Positions 1 through 7,541 of a stretch of 22,009 bases of DNA are shown piece after piece. Position 1 is the stretch's first letter, and each line of letters opens with the position of its first letter. A program made the position numbers and the translations under genes. The stretch is from contig JAASSH010000001.1 in NCBI GenBank assembly GCA_021767985.1, positions 1 to 22,009 of the forward strand, in the 5' to 3' direction. The notes under the pieces are model-generated. The model was not told the origin of the DNA, made no database searches, and saw only the letters and a list, made by a program, of their open reading frames with translations. The stretch comes from Gammaproteobacteria bacterium. Its GTDB lineage: Bacteria > Pseudomonadota > Gammaproteobacteria > GCA-001735895.

Positions 1-495
1 TACCGCCTGCTAAACACGGCCTACCACTATCCGGGCCCGGCACTGGTGCGTTATCCGCGAGATAGCACCACCAAGGCCGAGCAGGCTAACGTCGATGATT
101 GCGTCGAGATTGGCACGGCATTGCAGGTTCGCAGTGGCAAGAAAACCGCGCTTCTGGTGTTCGGCAGCTTGTTAGCGACCGCAAAAGCCATCGCTGAAGA
201 TCTCGACCTGAGTCTCGTCAACATGCGTTTCATCAAGCCTGTCGATGAATCGATAATTGTGGATATGGCTTCAACTCACGATTACCTGGTCACGCTCGAA
301 GACTCGAGTGTCGCCGGTGGCGCCGGTTCGGCAGTGCTCGAAGTTCTCAATCAGAAGCAGATTCAAATTCCGCTATTGCGGCTCGGCCTGGAGGATTTCT
401 TCCCGTCGCAGGGTAGCCGCGATGAGATTTTGCAGGACTATGGTCTCGACCCGGCAACGCTACGCAGCTCGATCAGCGAGTTTACCGGGGCCTGA
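1..495 (+). CDS. dxs: 1-deoxy-D-xylulose-5-phosphate synthase, C-terminal part (5' end outside window)
   Basis: The reading frame is open from base 1 and ends with TGA at 493-495, giving the last 164 residues of a protein that starts before the window. It opens with YRLLNTAYHYPGPALVRYPR, the conserved stretch just before the C-terminal transketolase domain of DXS. That domain (LLVFGSLLATAKAIAE, then NMRFIKPVDE and LEDSSVAGGAGSAV) follows. DXS condenses pyruvate with glyceraldehyde 3-phosphate using thiamine diphosphate, the first step of the MEP isoprenoid pathway, in the cytosol. The thiamine-binding and catalytic N-terminal domains are not in the window, so their integrity cannot be judged. 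The internal GTG at 46 is not the real start, because homology continues upstream of it. No clear terminator follows. Confidence 0.95.
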   Translation, partial: YRLLNTAYHYPGPALVRYPRDSTTKAEQANVDDCVEIGTALQVRSGKKTALLVFGSLLATAKAIAEDLDLSLVNMRFIKPVDESIIVDMASTHDYLVTLEDSSVAGGAGSAVLEVLNQKQIQIPLLRLGLEDFFPSQGSRDEILQDYGLDPATLRSSISEFTGA

Positions 496-602
496 ATCTG
501 GCTTCAAATAAGCGATTAGAAACCGTTTTTCGACAGTTTTAGTCCGTTCTGGCTGGTTTAAACAATGGCTTCCGTGGTTCTATTCCCATACAATTAGCGA
601 TG

Positions 603-632
603 TTGGGCTGCAAAACCCGGCATTAATATAAT
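603..632 (+). promoter_or_regulatory. Candidate sigma70 promoter of the cold-shock gene
   Basis: A perfect -10 hexamer TATAAT lies at 627-632. A partial -35, TTGGGC, lies at 603-608, with an 18-base spacer. Transcription would start near 639, leaving a leader of only about 13 bases before the ATG at 652. A second, weaker -10-like TACAAT lies at 589-594 without a good -35 and would give a longer leader. Both are pattern matches only. Confidence 0.4.
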
Positions 633-651
633 CAAGCTACAGAGTAATATT

Positions 652-861
652 ATGTCTGAAACAGTAACTGGCACAGTTAAATGGTTTAACGATGCCAAAG
701 GTTATGGATTTATTTCACAAGAGGGTGGCAAAGACGTTTTTGTTCATTACAGCGCGATTCAGGCTGAAGGTCACAAAACACTTCAGCAGGGCCAGACCGT
801 TACCATGAAGGTTACCGACGGCGCCAAAGGCCCGCAGGCTGAAGACGTTTCCCCCGCTTAA
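652..861 (+). CDS. Cold-shock-domain protein (CspA family)
   Basis: This 69-residue protein is a single cold-shock domain of the usual family length. It has the two nucleic-acid-binding motifs: KGYGFISQ (RNP1, about residues 16-23) and VFVHYSAI (RNP2, about residues 29-36). It starts [20 protein letters not shown]. Members bind single-stranded RNA or DNA and act as RNA chaperones or transcription anti-terminators in the cytoplasm. Which paralogue it is (cold-induced CspA-like, or constitutive CspC/CspE-like) cannot be told from the protein alone. The Shine-Dalgarno is weak (AGAG about 7 bases upstream). The gene stands alone, 156 bases after dxs and 319 bases before folE2. Confidence 0.95.
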   Translation: MSETVTGTVKWFNDAKGYGFISQEGGKDVFVHYSAIQAEGHKTLQQGQTVTMKVTDGAKGPQAEDVSPA

Positions 862-1180
862 TACAAAATAATAATAAAGACATTTCCAATCACCTGATTC
901 CGGCCTGTCGACGGTTGGTTCAGCTCCACCGGCGAAATCGCAGATTTCGTTAACTTCGCCTAGTGCCATATCCTGAGTACCCGGGACCCAGCAGACCGCT
1001 ATCGCTATCCGTTATCGTTAATGTGATAATTGTCGTTATGACTATTTGCCTTAACCAGATGTCACAGTATAATACCCGACCGTTTTGCTTGGTTATTAGC
1101 ATGTCAATTTTATCAAACAACTCTCTCGCTGATGCAGTGCGCTGTGATAATGTGTACAGGGTTTGCAAAAGGATCGAGCC
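862..1180. other. Intergenic region between the cold-shock gene and folE2 (319 bases)
   Basis: No credible gene lies here; short open frames on both strands show no recognisable protein. The stretch contains a 7-base-pair hairpin at 933-949 (CGAAATC, loop GCA, GATTTCG). It has no T-run after it on the + strand, so it is a poor intrinsic terminator. A good folE2 promoter lies at 1046-1073, followed by a leader of about 100 bases. The upstream part (about 1003-1037) is rich in GTTAT/GATAA words. I could not fit it to a Zur or other known operator. Confidence 0.6.
1046..1073 (+). promoter_or_regulatory. Predicted sigma70 promoter of folE2
   Basis: The -35 hexamer TTGCCT (1046-1051) and a perfect -10 TATAAT (1068-1073) are separated by 16 bases. 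Initiation would be near 1080, giving a leader of roughly 100 bases before the folE2 ATG at 1181. It is the best promoter match in the left third of the window. Confidence 0.55.
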
Positions 1181-1996
1181 ATGAATGGTCAACCCGCCAC
1201 TGACAACGTTTCAACTATTCCCGATGTTCAGGGTAGCGCCGATACGCGAGAGCTTGCTATTAACAAGGTCGGTATCAAGGACATTCGTCACCCCGTCATC
1301 GTAAAAGACCGTTCCGACGGCAAACAGCACACGATTGCGACCTTCAGCATGTTCGTATTCCTGCCGCACCAGTTCAAAGGCACGCACATGTCACGTTTCG
1401 TTAAAATTCTAAACGATCACGAGAAGGAAATTTCCTATACCTCGTTTAACGAAATGCTGCGTGAAATGGCCGAGCTGCTCGAGGCTGATTCGGGTTACAT
1501 CGAGATGAACTTTCCCTACTTCGTTAACAAGAAGGCGCCGGTCTCGGGCGTGGAGTCGCTGCTCGACTACGAAGTGTCATTGATCGGAGAAATTAATTCC
1601 GGAGTCACCAGCACCCGTATCAAGGTGCAGATCCCGGTCACCAGCCTGTGCCCCTGTTCAAAATCGATTTCCGACTATGGTGCCCACAATCAGCGTTCGC
1701 ATGTCACGCTGAATGCGAAAACCAGCGGTTTCATCTGGATCGAGGAATTGATCGACATCGTCGAAAAACAGGCTTCCTGTGAACTTTACGGACTGTTGAA
1801 ACGCCCCGACGAAAAGTACGTGACCGAGCGCGCTTACGATAATCCAAAGTTCGTCGAGGACATGGTGCGCGATATTGCCGGAGAGTTAAACAAGGACGAC
1901 AGAATTCGCCAGTACGTGCTCGAATCCGAGAACTTCGAATCCATACATAATCACTCGGCCTACGCCCTGATCGAGTTTGACAAGGACAATCGGTAG
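1181..1996 (+). CDS. folE2: GTP cyclohydrolase FolE2 (type IB)
   Basis: The 271-residue protein converts GTP to 7,8-dihydroneopterin triphosphate, the first step of folate synthesis (and of queuosine-type deazapurines). The type IB signature is visible: the CPCSK motif with Cys157 and Cys159, followed by GAHNQRSH. C-terminally, [11 protein letters not shown] supplies further conserved His/Glu positions. Length matches the family (about 260-300). I chose ATG 1181, preceded by AAAAGGATCGAG, over an in-frame TTG at 1163. Type IB enzymes accept metals other than zinc and in several bacteria are the zinc-starvation substitute for FolE. Whether a FolE exists elsewhere cannot be seen. The stop lies two bases from the stop of the convergent metallo-hydrolase gene. 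Confidence 0.95.
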   Translation: MNGQPATDNVSTIPDVQGSADTRELAINKVGIKDIRHPVIVKDRSDGKQHTIATFSMFVFLPHQFKGTHMSRFVKILNDHEKEISYTSFNEMLREMAELLEADSGYIEMNFPYFVNKKAPVSGVESLLDYEVSLIGEINSGVTSTRIKVQIPVTSLCPCSKSISDYGAHNQRSHVTLNAKTSGFIWIEELIDIVEKQASCELYGLLKRPDEKYVTERAYDNPKFVEDMVRDIAGELNKDDRIRQYVLESENFESIHNHSAYALIEFDKDNR

Positions 1997-1998
1997 CG

Positions 1999-2754
1999 TT
2001 AAACGGTAATCCAGTCGAAACCCGAGTCCTGACTGGCAAGTACCGGTTCAGGTACATCGTCCAGTTGGCGAATCAATTCATCCACGATTGCGGGTGCATT
2101 ATTTTTCTCGGATATATGCGCGGCTATCAGGCAGACCAGGTTCCCGGTGTCGATTCGACGCAGCAGGTCCAGCGACTGGTGATTCGACAGGTGCCCGTGA
2201 TTACCACCCACCCGCTGCTTTAGCATTTCCGGATATGGACCGTTTTCAAGCATTTCGGGATCGTAATTAAACTCCAGCAGCAATCCATCGAGGCAATCGA
2301 AGGCATCGACGATATGCCGGGTAATATGGCCGGTATCGGTTAACAGGCCAAGGCGCCTGCCAGTATCGATCTGCTGAAAAATGAACTGCAGGGGTTCGCT
2401 GGCGTCGTGCGGCACGGTTACCGGCAAGACCTCGATCTCCCCTATCGTCACGCTGTGACCGGCGACCAGCCTGCGGTACTCGAAATCCGGCGGCAGCGCA
2501 GCACGCGCGGTACCCACCGCGGTCCATAGTGGAATATCGTGGCTGGCGCAAAGCCGATGCACGCCGCCGCTGTGATCGCCATGCTCATGAGTCAGCAACA
2601 CCGCATCGATGTTTTGCGGGTCGATCTCGAAGCGCTGCAAGCGCTCGGTAAATCGCTTCAAGGAAAAACCGTTGTCTACCAGCAGCGTGGTATCGCGATG
2701 CTGTACCAGGGTCGCGTTTCCCCGGCTACCACTGCCCAGCGATGCAATTCTCAT
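1999..2754 (-). CDS. Metallo-beta-lactamase-fold hydrolase, YycJ/WalJ-like
   Basis: This 251-residue protein has a metallo-beta-lactamase fold. It begins MRIASLGSGSRGNATLV, typical of YycJ-type members. The metal-binding THEHGDH motif is at residues 55-61, followed by a later Asp in LTDTGHIT and a His-rich GNHGHLSNHQS segment, with a further AAHISEKNN near the C-terminus. Such proteins bind two metal ions and are probably phosphodiesterases or exonucleases; the substrate here is unknown. It begins 5 bases after bamC stops, so it is very likely the distal gene of a dapA-bamC operon. In Pseudomonas a similar gene follows bamC and precedes purC (from memory). Here no purC follows; folE2 converges instead. 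Confidence 0.88.
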   Translation of the reverse strand: MRIASLGSGSRGNATLVQHRDTTLLVDNGFSLKRFTERLQRFEIDPQNIDAVLLTHEHGDHSGGVHRLCASHDIPLWTAVGTARAALPPDFEYRRLVAGHSVTIGEIEVLPVTVPHDASEPLQFIFQQIDTGRRLGLLTDTGHITRHIVDAFDCLDGLLLEFNYDPEMLENGPYPEMLKQRVGGNHGHLSNHQSLDLLRRIDTGNLVCLIAAHISEKNNAPAIVDELIRQLDDVPEPVLASQDSGFDWITV

Positions 2755-2759
2755 ACTTG

Positions 2760-3860
2760 CTATTTAAGCCGCCGATGCAAAATTCTCAGAAATTCCGCGC
2801 CCTCGCGAGAGGTATCGATTTCTCCCTTGGCATCCTCGATGTTGACGCGGGTCAGTTCGTGGCTCACTTCCGACAGAACCAGAAAGATCGTTCGTTCCCC
2901 GGATTCGTCAGCCGAATCCAGGGAGAAAAGGCTGCTGGCATCTGGTTCCGCGACCTGTAATTTCACCTGAATAACACCTTCCTGGGAGAGTCCGCTCTTG
3001 AACTCGGCGCTCTCGATACCGAAGTTCAGTCGCTCGAGATTGTGATACATCCGGTTCCAGGCAATCTGGTAAGGATCCCTGATAATCAGGAACGGCGAGT
3101 TTTCCTCGACATCCTGTCGTATGAACGCACGCGGTTGAAACATCTTGACGCTCTCGAGCTGCAGGTCGACCTGCTCCCGCTTCAAGCCGAGGTAGATCAT
3201 CAGTCGTGACAGCATCTCGGTTTCGAGTTCCGGATCCGGCAGCCGATAACGCCAGTCGCTGTACTCATCGTCAGCGGCATTCACCGGCCCGCCTTTGTCT
3301 TCGGTTTCGAGAACATAGTTGTACTCGGCACCGCGATGCGCGATGTAAATTCGGCTCCTGCCCTGCGCGTCACGCGCGATTCGCGTTTTGAACTGATCCT
3401 GGATCGCGGACAAATCGTCCTCGCCGAACAGGCGTTCGAGCCAGTTACCGGCTGGTTCGGTGCTGCCCACTTCTTTGACAATCCATTCGGTCTCCATGAC
3501 ACCGATCACGGGTTCGTCCTTGATCAGACGATAACCCTCCGAGGCCCAGAAATTCTTTACCAACTGGTAAAGATTGTCGACCGGTTCCTCCACGCTGAGC
3601 CAGTAAAAGTCCTCGCTACCGTTCAGGCGCAATGATTCAACCTTGGCCAGCACGGGAATCTCGTCACGCACCGATTCGTCGTCACCGGAAAAGGCTTCGG
3701 GCAATTCGAAACTGGATACCGCCTCGTACTCGATCAGATCCGGCGGCAATTCAAGCTTGTCACCCACGGAAGCGTCCAGATACCGCATGTCGAGATCGCT
3801 CTGGCAGCCTGTGAACACAGCGGTCAATAACAACAGCGCCGCCGCAGGTAATTTTCTCAT
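2760..3860 (-). CDS. bamC: Outer membrane protein assembly factor BamC (lipoprotein)
   Basis: The 366-residue lipoprotein belongs to the BAM complex, which inserts beta-barrel proteins into the outer membrane. Its N-terminus is a lipoprotein signal with lipobox FTGC (lipidated Cys19). A long unstructured stretch (LDMRYLDASVGDKLELPPDL) follows, similar in kind to the BamD-binding segment of E. coli NlpB. Two folded domains come after that (about residues 70-210 and 235-366). It is slightly longer than E. coli BamC (344). The start at 3860 is fixed by the signal peptide, although the frame is open further upstream. It overlaps the dapA stop by four bases (ATGA), indicating translational coupling. 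The dapA-bamC pairing is conserved in gammaproteobacteria, which strengthens a call that sequence similarity alone would support only moderately. Confidence 0.9.
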   Translation of the reverse strand: MRKLPAAALLLLTAVFTGCQSDLDMRYLDASVGDKLELPPDLIEYEAVSSFELPEAFSGDDESVRDEIPVLAKVESLRLNGSEDFYWLSVEEPVDNLYQLVKNFWASEGYRLIKDEPVIGVMETEWIVKEVGSTEPAGNWLERLFGEDDLSAIQDQFKTRIARDAQGRSRIYIAHRGAEYNYVLETEDKGGPVNAADDEYSDWRYRLPDPELETEMLSRLMIYLGLKREQVDLQLESVKMFQPRAFIRQDVEENSPFLIIRDPYQIAWNRMYHNLERLNFGIESAEFKSGLSQEGVIQVKLQVAEPDASSLFSLDSADESGERTIFLVLSEVSHELTRVNIEDAKGEIDTSREGAEFLRILHRRLK

Positions 3861-4732
3861 AAGGCGCCGCAGGCGATTAGCGCCTGTCTGAGAGGTTGTT
3901 GATGCTCCTCGGCAAGCACCGTCATCGGCAGGCGTAGATTCAACTCGCCAAAACCCATTTGCGAAACCGCCCACTTGACCGGGATCGGGTTGGATTCGAT
4001 AAACAGCAAGCGATGCAGATCCGCAATTTCCGCATCCGCCGCGCGTGCCTCGGCCGCCTTACCGTCGAGCGCCAGTCGACACATATTAGCCATTTTCGCA
4101 GGAACCACGTTTGCCGTAACCGAAATCGCACCGTGACCACCGTTCAGAATAAACTCGCAGGTAGTCGAATCATCACCGGTTAGCAGCGAAAAGTCGTCGC
4201 TTACCTGGCGCTTGATGTCCGCCAGGCGCTCCATGCTGCCGGTGGCTTCCTTGATACCGACTATGTTGCGCACCCGCGCAAGCTCGGCAACGGTATCGGC
4301 CTGCATGTCGCAAGCGGTTCGACCAGGCACGTTGTAAAGGATCTGCGGAATATCGACCGCTTCGGCAATGGCTTTATGATGCAGCACCAGCCCCTGTTGT
4401 GTCGGCTTGTTGTAATAGGGGGTCACCAGCAGCGCGGCCTCCGCCTGGCACTTGTGAGCGCAGGTAGTCAATTCGATCGCTTCCGCGGTTGAATTGGCTC
4501 CGGTACCGGCAATCATGGGTAACCGCTGGCCGATTATTTCGTAGCTGCGATGCAGCAGGTCGCAATGCTCGGCCGGGCTTAATGTCGCCGACTCGCCGGT
4601 GGTGCCGGCAATGACCAGCGCTGCGGTGCCCGAGCGCACGTGAAAATCGATCAGCGCCTCGAGTTGCGTGTAGTCGACATCGCCATTGCCCAGCATTGGA
4701 GTGACCAATGCCACGATACTGCCTTTAAACAT
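3857..4732 (-). CDS. dapA: 4-hydroxy-tetrahydrodipicolinate synthase
   Basis: This 291-residue cytosolic enzyme condenses pyruvate with aspartate semialdehyde, the first committed step to diaminopimelate and lysine. All expected active-site residues are in their canonical places: Thr44-Thr45 in GTTGES, Tyr107 in TPYYNKP, Tyr133 and Arg138 in YNVPGRT, and the Schiff-base Lys161 in GIKEATG. Length equals that of E. coli DapA (292). The ATG at 4732 has a good Shine-Dalgarno (AGAGGT). The gene is followed by overlapping bamC, and a candidate promoter lies at 4771-4798. The protein looks fully functional. Confidence 0.97.
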   Translation of the reverse strand: MFKGSIVALVTPMLGNGDVDYTQLEALIDFHVRSGTAALVIAGTTGESATLSPAEHCDLLHRSYEIIGQRLPMIAGTGANSTAEAIELTTCAHKCQAEAALLVTPYYNKPTQQGLVLHHKAIAEAVDIPQILYNVPGRTACDMQADTVAELARVRNIVGIKEATGSMERLADIKRQVSDDFSLLTGDDSTTCEFILNGGHGAISVTANVVPAKMANMCRLALDGKAAEARAADAEIADLHRLLFIESNPIPVKWAVSQMGFGELNLRLPMTVLAEEHQQPLRQALIACGAL

Positions 4733-4770
4733 GGATGACCTCTAAGCCCATGGTTTATCAAGGAGCGTAT

Positions 4771-4798
4771 GGTATAAAAGACTGCGCTGAATGTACAA
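4771..4798 (-). promoter_or_regulatory. Candidate promoter of dapA-bamC
   Basis: On the - strand, TTGTAC (4798-4793) and TATACC (4776-4771) are spaced 16 bases apart. Transcription would start near 4764, about 30 bases before the dapA ATG. The hexamers match consensus only partly, and the upstream perM gene could also be read through into dapA. Confidence 0.35.
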
Positions 4799-4807
4799 AA
4801 AATATGC

Positions 4808-5869
4808 CTATTCGGCGATCAGATCCTCGGAGGGCCAGGCCTTGAGTATGGCCTGTATGAGCGTTGCCAGCGGAATCGCGAAAAACACGCCCCAGACACC
4901 CCACAGGCTGCCGAAGAAAACCACGGCGACGATGATTGCAACCGGATGCAGGTTGACCACTTCGGAAAACAGCAGGGGCACCAGCAGATTACCGTCGAGG
5001 AACTGGATAAACCCGTAAATGACCATCAACCAGCCGAACTCGGAGGTAAAGCCCCACTGAAAGAAGGCAATCAGGGCTACGGGTATCGTGACCACCGTGG
5101 CGCCCACGTAGGGAATAATCACCGATAATCCCACCGCCAGGCTAAGCAGCATCGCATAGTTGAGCCCCATTAGCGCGAACGCGATGTAACTTGCGACCCA
5201 GATGATCAACACCTCGATGACCTTGCCACGAACGTAACTGGCAATCTTGATATCGAGCTCCGCCCAGACCGTACGCAACAGCCGCCGCTCCTCGGGCAGG
5301 AAATTAGCGAGCCAGCTCAGAATAACGACCTTGTCCTTTAAAAAGAAAAACACCATCAACGGTAACAGGATCATGTAGACCAGAAAGGTGATGACCCCCA
5401 CCACCGACGACAGCGAGATAGTCACCACGCGCTGCCCCATCGAGGTCAACTCGGTTCGCGCCAGGGTCAGCACTTCCTCGATCTGTTCGGCAGAAACATA
5501 ATCGGGATACTTGTCCGGCAGCTGCAGCAACCACTGCTGACCCTTGCCAAGCATATTGGGCATCTCGCGGAACAATTCGGTGACCTGCTTCGACAACAGG
5601 GGCAGCAGGACAAAAAACGTCAGGAGTATCGCCGTTATCATGAGCGCGGTAACGATGCTGGCCGCCACCGTCCGGCCGAGATTAACCCGGTGCAGCCAGG
5701 CTACCAGGCCCTCGGCCAGGTAAGCAATAATAATTGCCACGAGGATCGGCAACAGGTGCGCGTGCAGTATAAAAACCAGCAGGCCGCCGGCTATTAGAAT
5801 GAACGCGAAAATTACCGTCTGTGGATCGGTGAAATGGCGGTGATACCATTGCTGCAGAATTTCAAACAT
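4808..5869 (-). CDS. perM: PerM / AI-2E-exporter-family permease
   Basis: The 353-residue polytopic inner-membrane protein belongs to the PerM/TqsA family. Two N-terminal hydrophobic helices (about residues 18-50) are followed by a third (60-90). A soluble, partly helical segment (about 95-150) comes next, then five further hydrophobic stretches to the C-terminus. It includes the family's PYVGATVVTIPVALIAFF region and FAIPLATLIQAIL near the end. Length matches E. coli PerM (353). Some members export autoinducer-2 and others are implicated in sodium/proton exchange; the substrate here cannot be inferred. It starts 38 bases after the LysR gene stop and ends 75 bases before dapA, so it may be co-transcribed with either. 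Confidence 0.88.
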   Translation of the reverse strand: MFEILQQWYHRHFTDPQTVIFAFILIAGGLLVFILHAHLLPILVAIIIAYLAEGLVAWLHRVNLGRTVAASIVTALMITAILLTFFVLLPLLSKQVTELFREMPNMLGKGQQWLLQLPDKYPDYVSAEQIEEVLTLARTELTSMGQRVVTISLSSVVGVITFLVYMILLPLMVFFFLKDKVVILSWLANFLPEERRLLRTVWAELDIKIASYVRGKVIEVLIIWVASYIAFALMGLNYAMLLSLAVGLSVIIPYVGATVVTIPVALIAFFQWGFTSEFGWLMVIYGFIQFLDGNLLVPLLFSEVVNLHPVAIIVAVVFFGSLWGVWGVFFAIPLATLIQAILKAWPSEDLIAE

Positions 5870-5907
5870 GATGTAACGATCTGGCCGCTTTAACCGGGAT
5901 TCAGATA

Positions 5908-6810
5908 CTATCCGTGGCTTTTAAAATACGACTGCGCAAACTCGAGCAGCTCTTCCATTACCGTAACGCGAAACTTCTGGCGTTGGCGCACAAAGGAAAA
6001 CGGACGGCTCAGCGGCGGATCGAGTTGCAGTTCACAAAGTGTATTCAGTTTTAGCTCCTTGTCGATAATCGAACGCGAAATTATAGTTATACCCATACCA
6101 GCCTCCACGGCTCCCTTGATCGCTTCGGGACTACCGAGCTCAAGGCAAAAATCCATCTCGCCTGGATTGACGTTTTCGTCGATCAGGTACTGCATAATAA
6201 CTTCGCGGGTGCCCGAGCCCTCTTCCCGGCTGACAAACGGATACTTGACGATCTCGGCAGCCTTGACCTTACCGCCGCGTTTGACCAGTTCATGATCGGG
6301 CGCGGCGACGACGACCAGCTGATCATCATGACATACCTCGACGATGAGATTCTTGTTACTGACCTGGGACTCGACCACGCCCAGATCGATAACGTTATGC
6401 TCGACCATCGAAACGATACCCTCGGAGTTCGATACCTTGAGTCGCAGGTTGATATCGGGATAGCGATTTTTGAATTCACCCAGCAACGCCGGCAGCATGT
6501 ATTCGGCAATCGTCGTACTGGCTCCGATCGTCAAAGCTCCGCTGATCTCCCCGGTCAGATCACGCACCGAGTTCTCCATCTCGGAGTATAGATCAAATAT
6601 GCGTTCCGCGAACTCCGCTACGCGTTCACCCGCCGGGGTCAGATTGACTTTGTTGTGGGTGCGGTCAAACAGGCGGGTATTGAAATATTCCTCGAGCTGT
6701 CGCACCTGAAAAGTTACCGCGGGCTGGGTCATGTGCAACGCTTCGGCAGCCTTGGTGAAGCTTAACAGCTTGGCTACGGTATGGAATACCTTGAGTCTGC
6801 GATCGCTCAT
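5908..6810 (-). CDS. LysR-family transcriptional regulator (CysL/YeiE-like)
   Basis: The 300-residue protein has an N-terminal winged helix-turn-helix (about residues 1-60, with SFTKAAEALHMTQPAVTFQV as recognition region). A linker helix and a two-lobed periplasmic-binding-protein-type effector domain (about 88-295) follow. The effector domain contains SREEGSGTREVI, typical of the CysL/YeiE/CbbR-like branch. Effector and targets are unknown; in that branch they are often sulfur, carbon-fixation or sulfite-related. I prefer ATG 6810, beginning MSDRRLKVFHTV, over a TTG nine bases upstream that lacks room for a ribosome site. An AT-rich region upstream may hold its autoregulatory site. perM lies immediately downstream on the same strand. 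Confidence 0.9.
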   Translation of the reverse strand: MSDRRLKVFHTVAKLLSFTKAAEALHMTQPAVTFQVRQLEEYFNTRLFDRTHNKVNLTPAGERVAEFAERIFDLYSEMENSVRDLTGEISGALTIGASTTIAEYMLPALLGEFKNRYPDINLRLKVSNSEGIVSMVEHNVIDLGVVESQVSNKNLIVEVCHDDQLVVVAAPDHELVKRGGKVKAAEIVKYPFVSREEGSGTREVIMQYLIDENVNPGEMDFCLELGSPEAIKGAVEAGMGITIISRSIIDKELKLNTLCELQLDPPLSRPFSFVRQRQKFRVTVMEELLEFAQSYFKSHG

Positions 6811-6840
6811 TCGGTGCAAAGGCCCTTGTATCGGGTCCGA

Positions 6841-6975
6841 AATTATATATTAAATTTTTAAATACCTACAGAAGATATAAATATGATTAATGGATAACCG
6901 CCCGATTTCCCATGCAACCCGAGAGATAACATTAAAAAAAGATGGTAAATATTTGGATGACAACTATTCTTTTGA
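6841..6975. promoter_or_regulatory. AT-rich intergenic control region between the LysR gene and the DUF4124 gene
   Basis: This divergent-gene spacer is strikingly AT-rich compared with its surroundings. It contains the palindrome TTAAATTTTTAA at 6850-6861, about 40 bases upstream of the LysR start. LysR regulators usually bind AT-rich dyads of the T-N11-A type in such positions, so an autoregulatory site is plausible. I see no promoter here good enough to place exactly. Confidence 0.3.
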
Positions 6976-7015
6976 TTCGTAGACTATTTTTTTTGCAGCA
7001 AGGAAAAATATCACC

Positions 7016-7441
7016 ATGCGCTATTCGGTTTTCCTGATATTACTCGCATCGATGTCGCTAAATGCGGGATCTATCCATAAGTGGGTCGATGAAGAAGGTA
7101 ATGTCCACTATGGCGACTCACCTCCGGTCAGCGCAAAAACCGAGGGCGTTCGGGTTCAGGGGGCGCCCAGCAATCCCGGTAAGGCGCTGCCTCGTCTGGG
7201 CTCGCCGGATACGTCTTCCGCTGACGGAAGCTCGACCGATGCCGCTGCCAGTGGGGACCAGGTGCCCGAAGATCAGGCCAAACTCGCCTGCGACGCCGCG
7301 CGGGAAGATCTTAGAGTAATCGGCAGCAGCAGCCGCATCAAGCTCAAGAGTGCCGATGGCAGCACCCGTTACATGACGTCCGAGGAAATCGAGGAACGCA
7401 AGACCCAGGCCGAGGCTGACATCGAGCGATTTTGTCAATAA
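7016..7441 (+). CDS. DUF4124-domain protein, secreted
   Basis: This 141-residue protein has a short signal peptide (about residues 1-17, hydrophobic FLILLASMSL). A DUF4124 domain opens with IHKWVDEEGNVHYGDSPP, the hallmark KW-D-G-HY-D-PP pattern. A low-complexity Ser/Asp/Ala/Gly-rich linker (about 56-85) follows, then a helical tail with two cysteines (LACDAAR and the final RFCQ) that could form a disulfide in the periplasm. The function of DUF4124 is unknown; such proteins are common as small periplasmic proteins in Proteobacteria. AAGGA about 11 bases upstream of ATG 7016 serves as ribosome site. The gene precedes proS but proS has its own promoter. Confidence 0.8.
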   Translation: MRYSVFLILLASMSLNAGSIHKWVDEEGNVHYGDSPPVSAKTEGVRVQGAPSNPGKALPRLGSPDTSSADGSSTDAAASGDQVPEDQAKLACDAAREDLRVIGSSSRIKLKSADGSTRYMTSEEIEERKTQAEADIERFCQ

Positions 7442-7463
7442 GGGGCCAGTACCTCTTAATTTT

Positions 7464-7492
7464 CTGTTAACCACTCGTGGAATCTCTATAAT
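7464..7492 (+). promoter_or_regulatory. Predicted sigma70 promoter of proS
   Basis: A perfect -10 TATAAT is at 7487-7492. CTGTTA at 7464-7469 is a partial -35, with a 17-base spacer. Transcription would begin near 7499, about 43 bases upstream of the proS ATG. Confidence 0.5.
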
Positions 7493-7541
7493 GCGCCGAA
7501 TCTAATGAATTCTGGTGCACGCTAACCGTGTTTGATCGCCT

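Noticed and set aside
933..949. Hairpin CGAAATC-GCA-GATTTCG as a terminator for the cold-shock gene
   Set aside because: It has no T-run after it on the + strand and lies about 70 bases beyond the stop; kept only as a note in the intergenic entry.
1003..1073. Zur box or other metal-responsive operator upstream of folE2
   Set aside because: No palindrome close to the gammaproteobacterial Zur consensus could be aligned by eye.
6841..7015. AT-rich stretch as a mobile-element scar or attachment site
   Set aside because: No direct repeats, terminal inverted repeats, integrase or tRNA nearby; a regulatory spacer between divergent genes explains it better.
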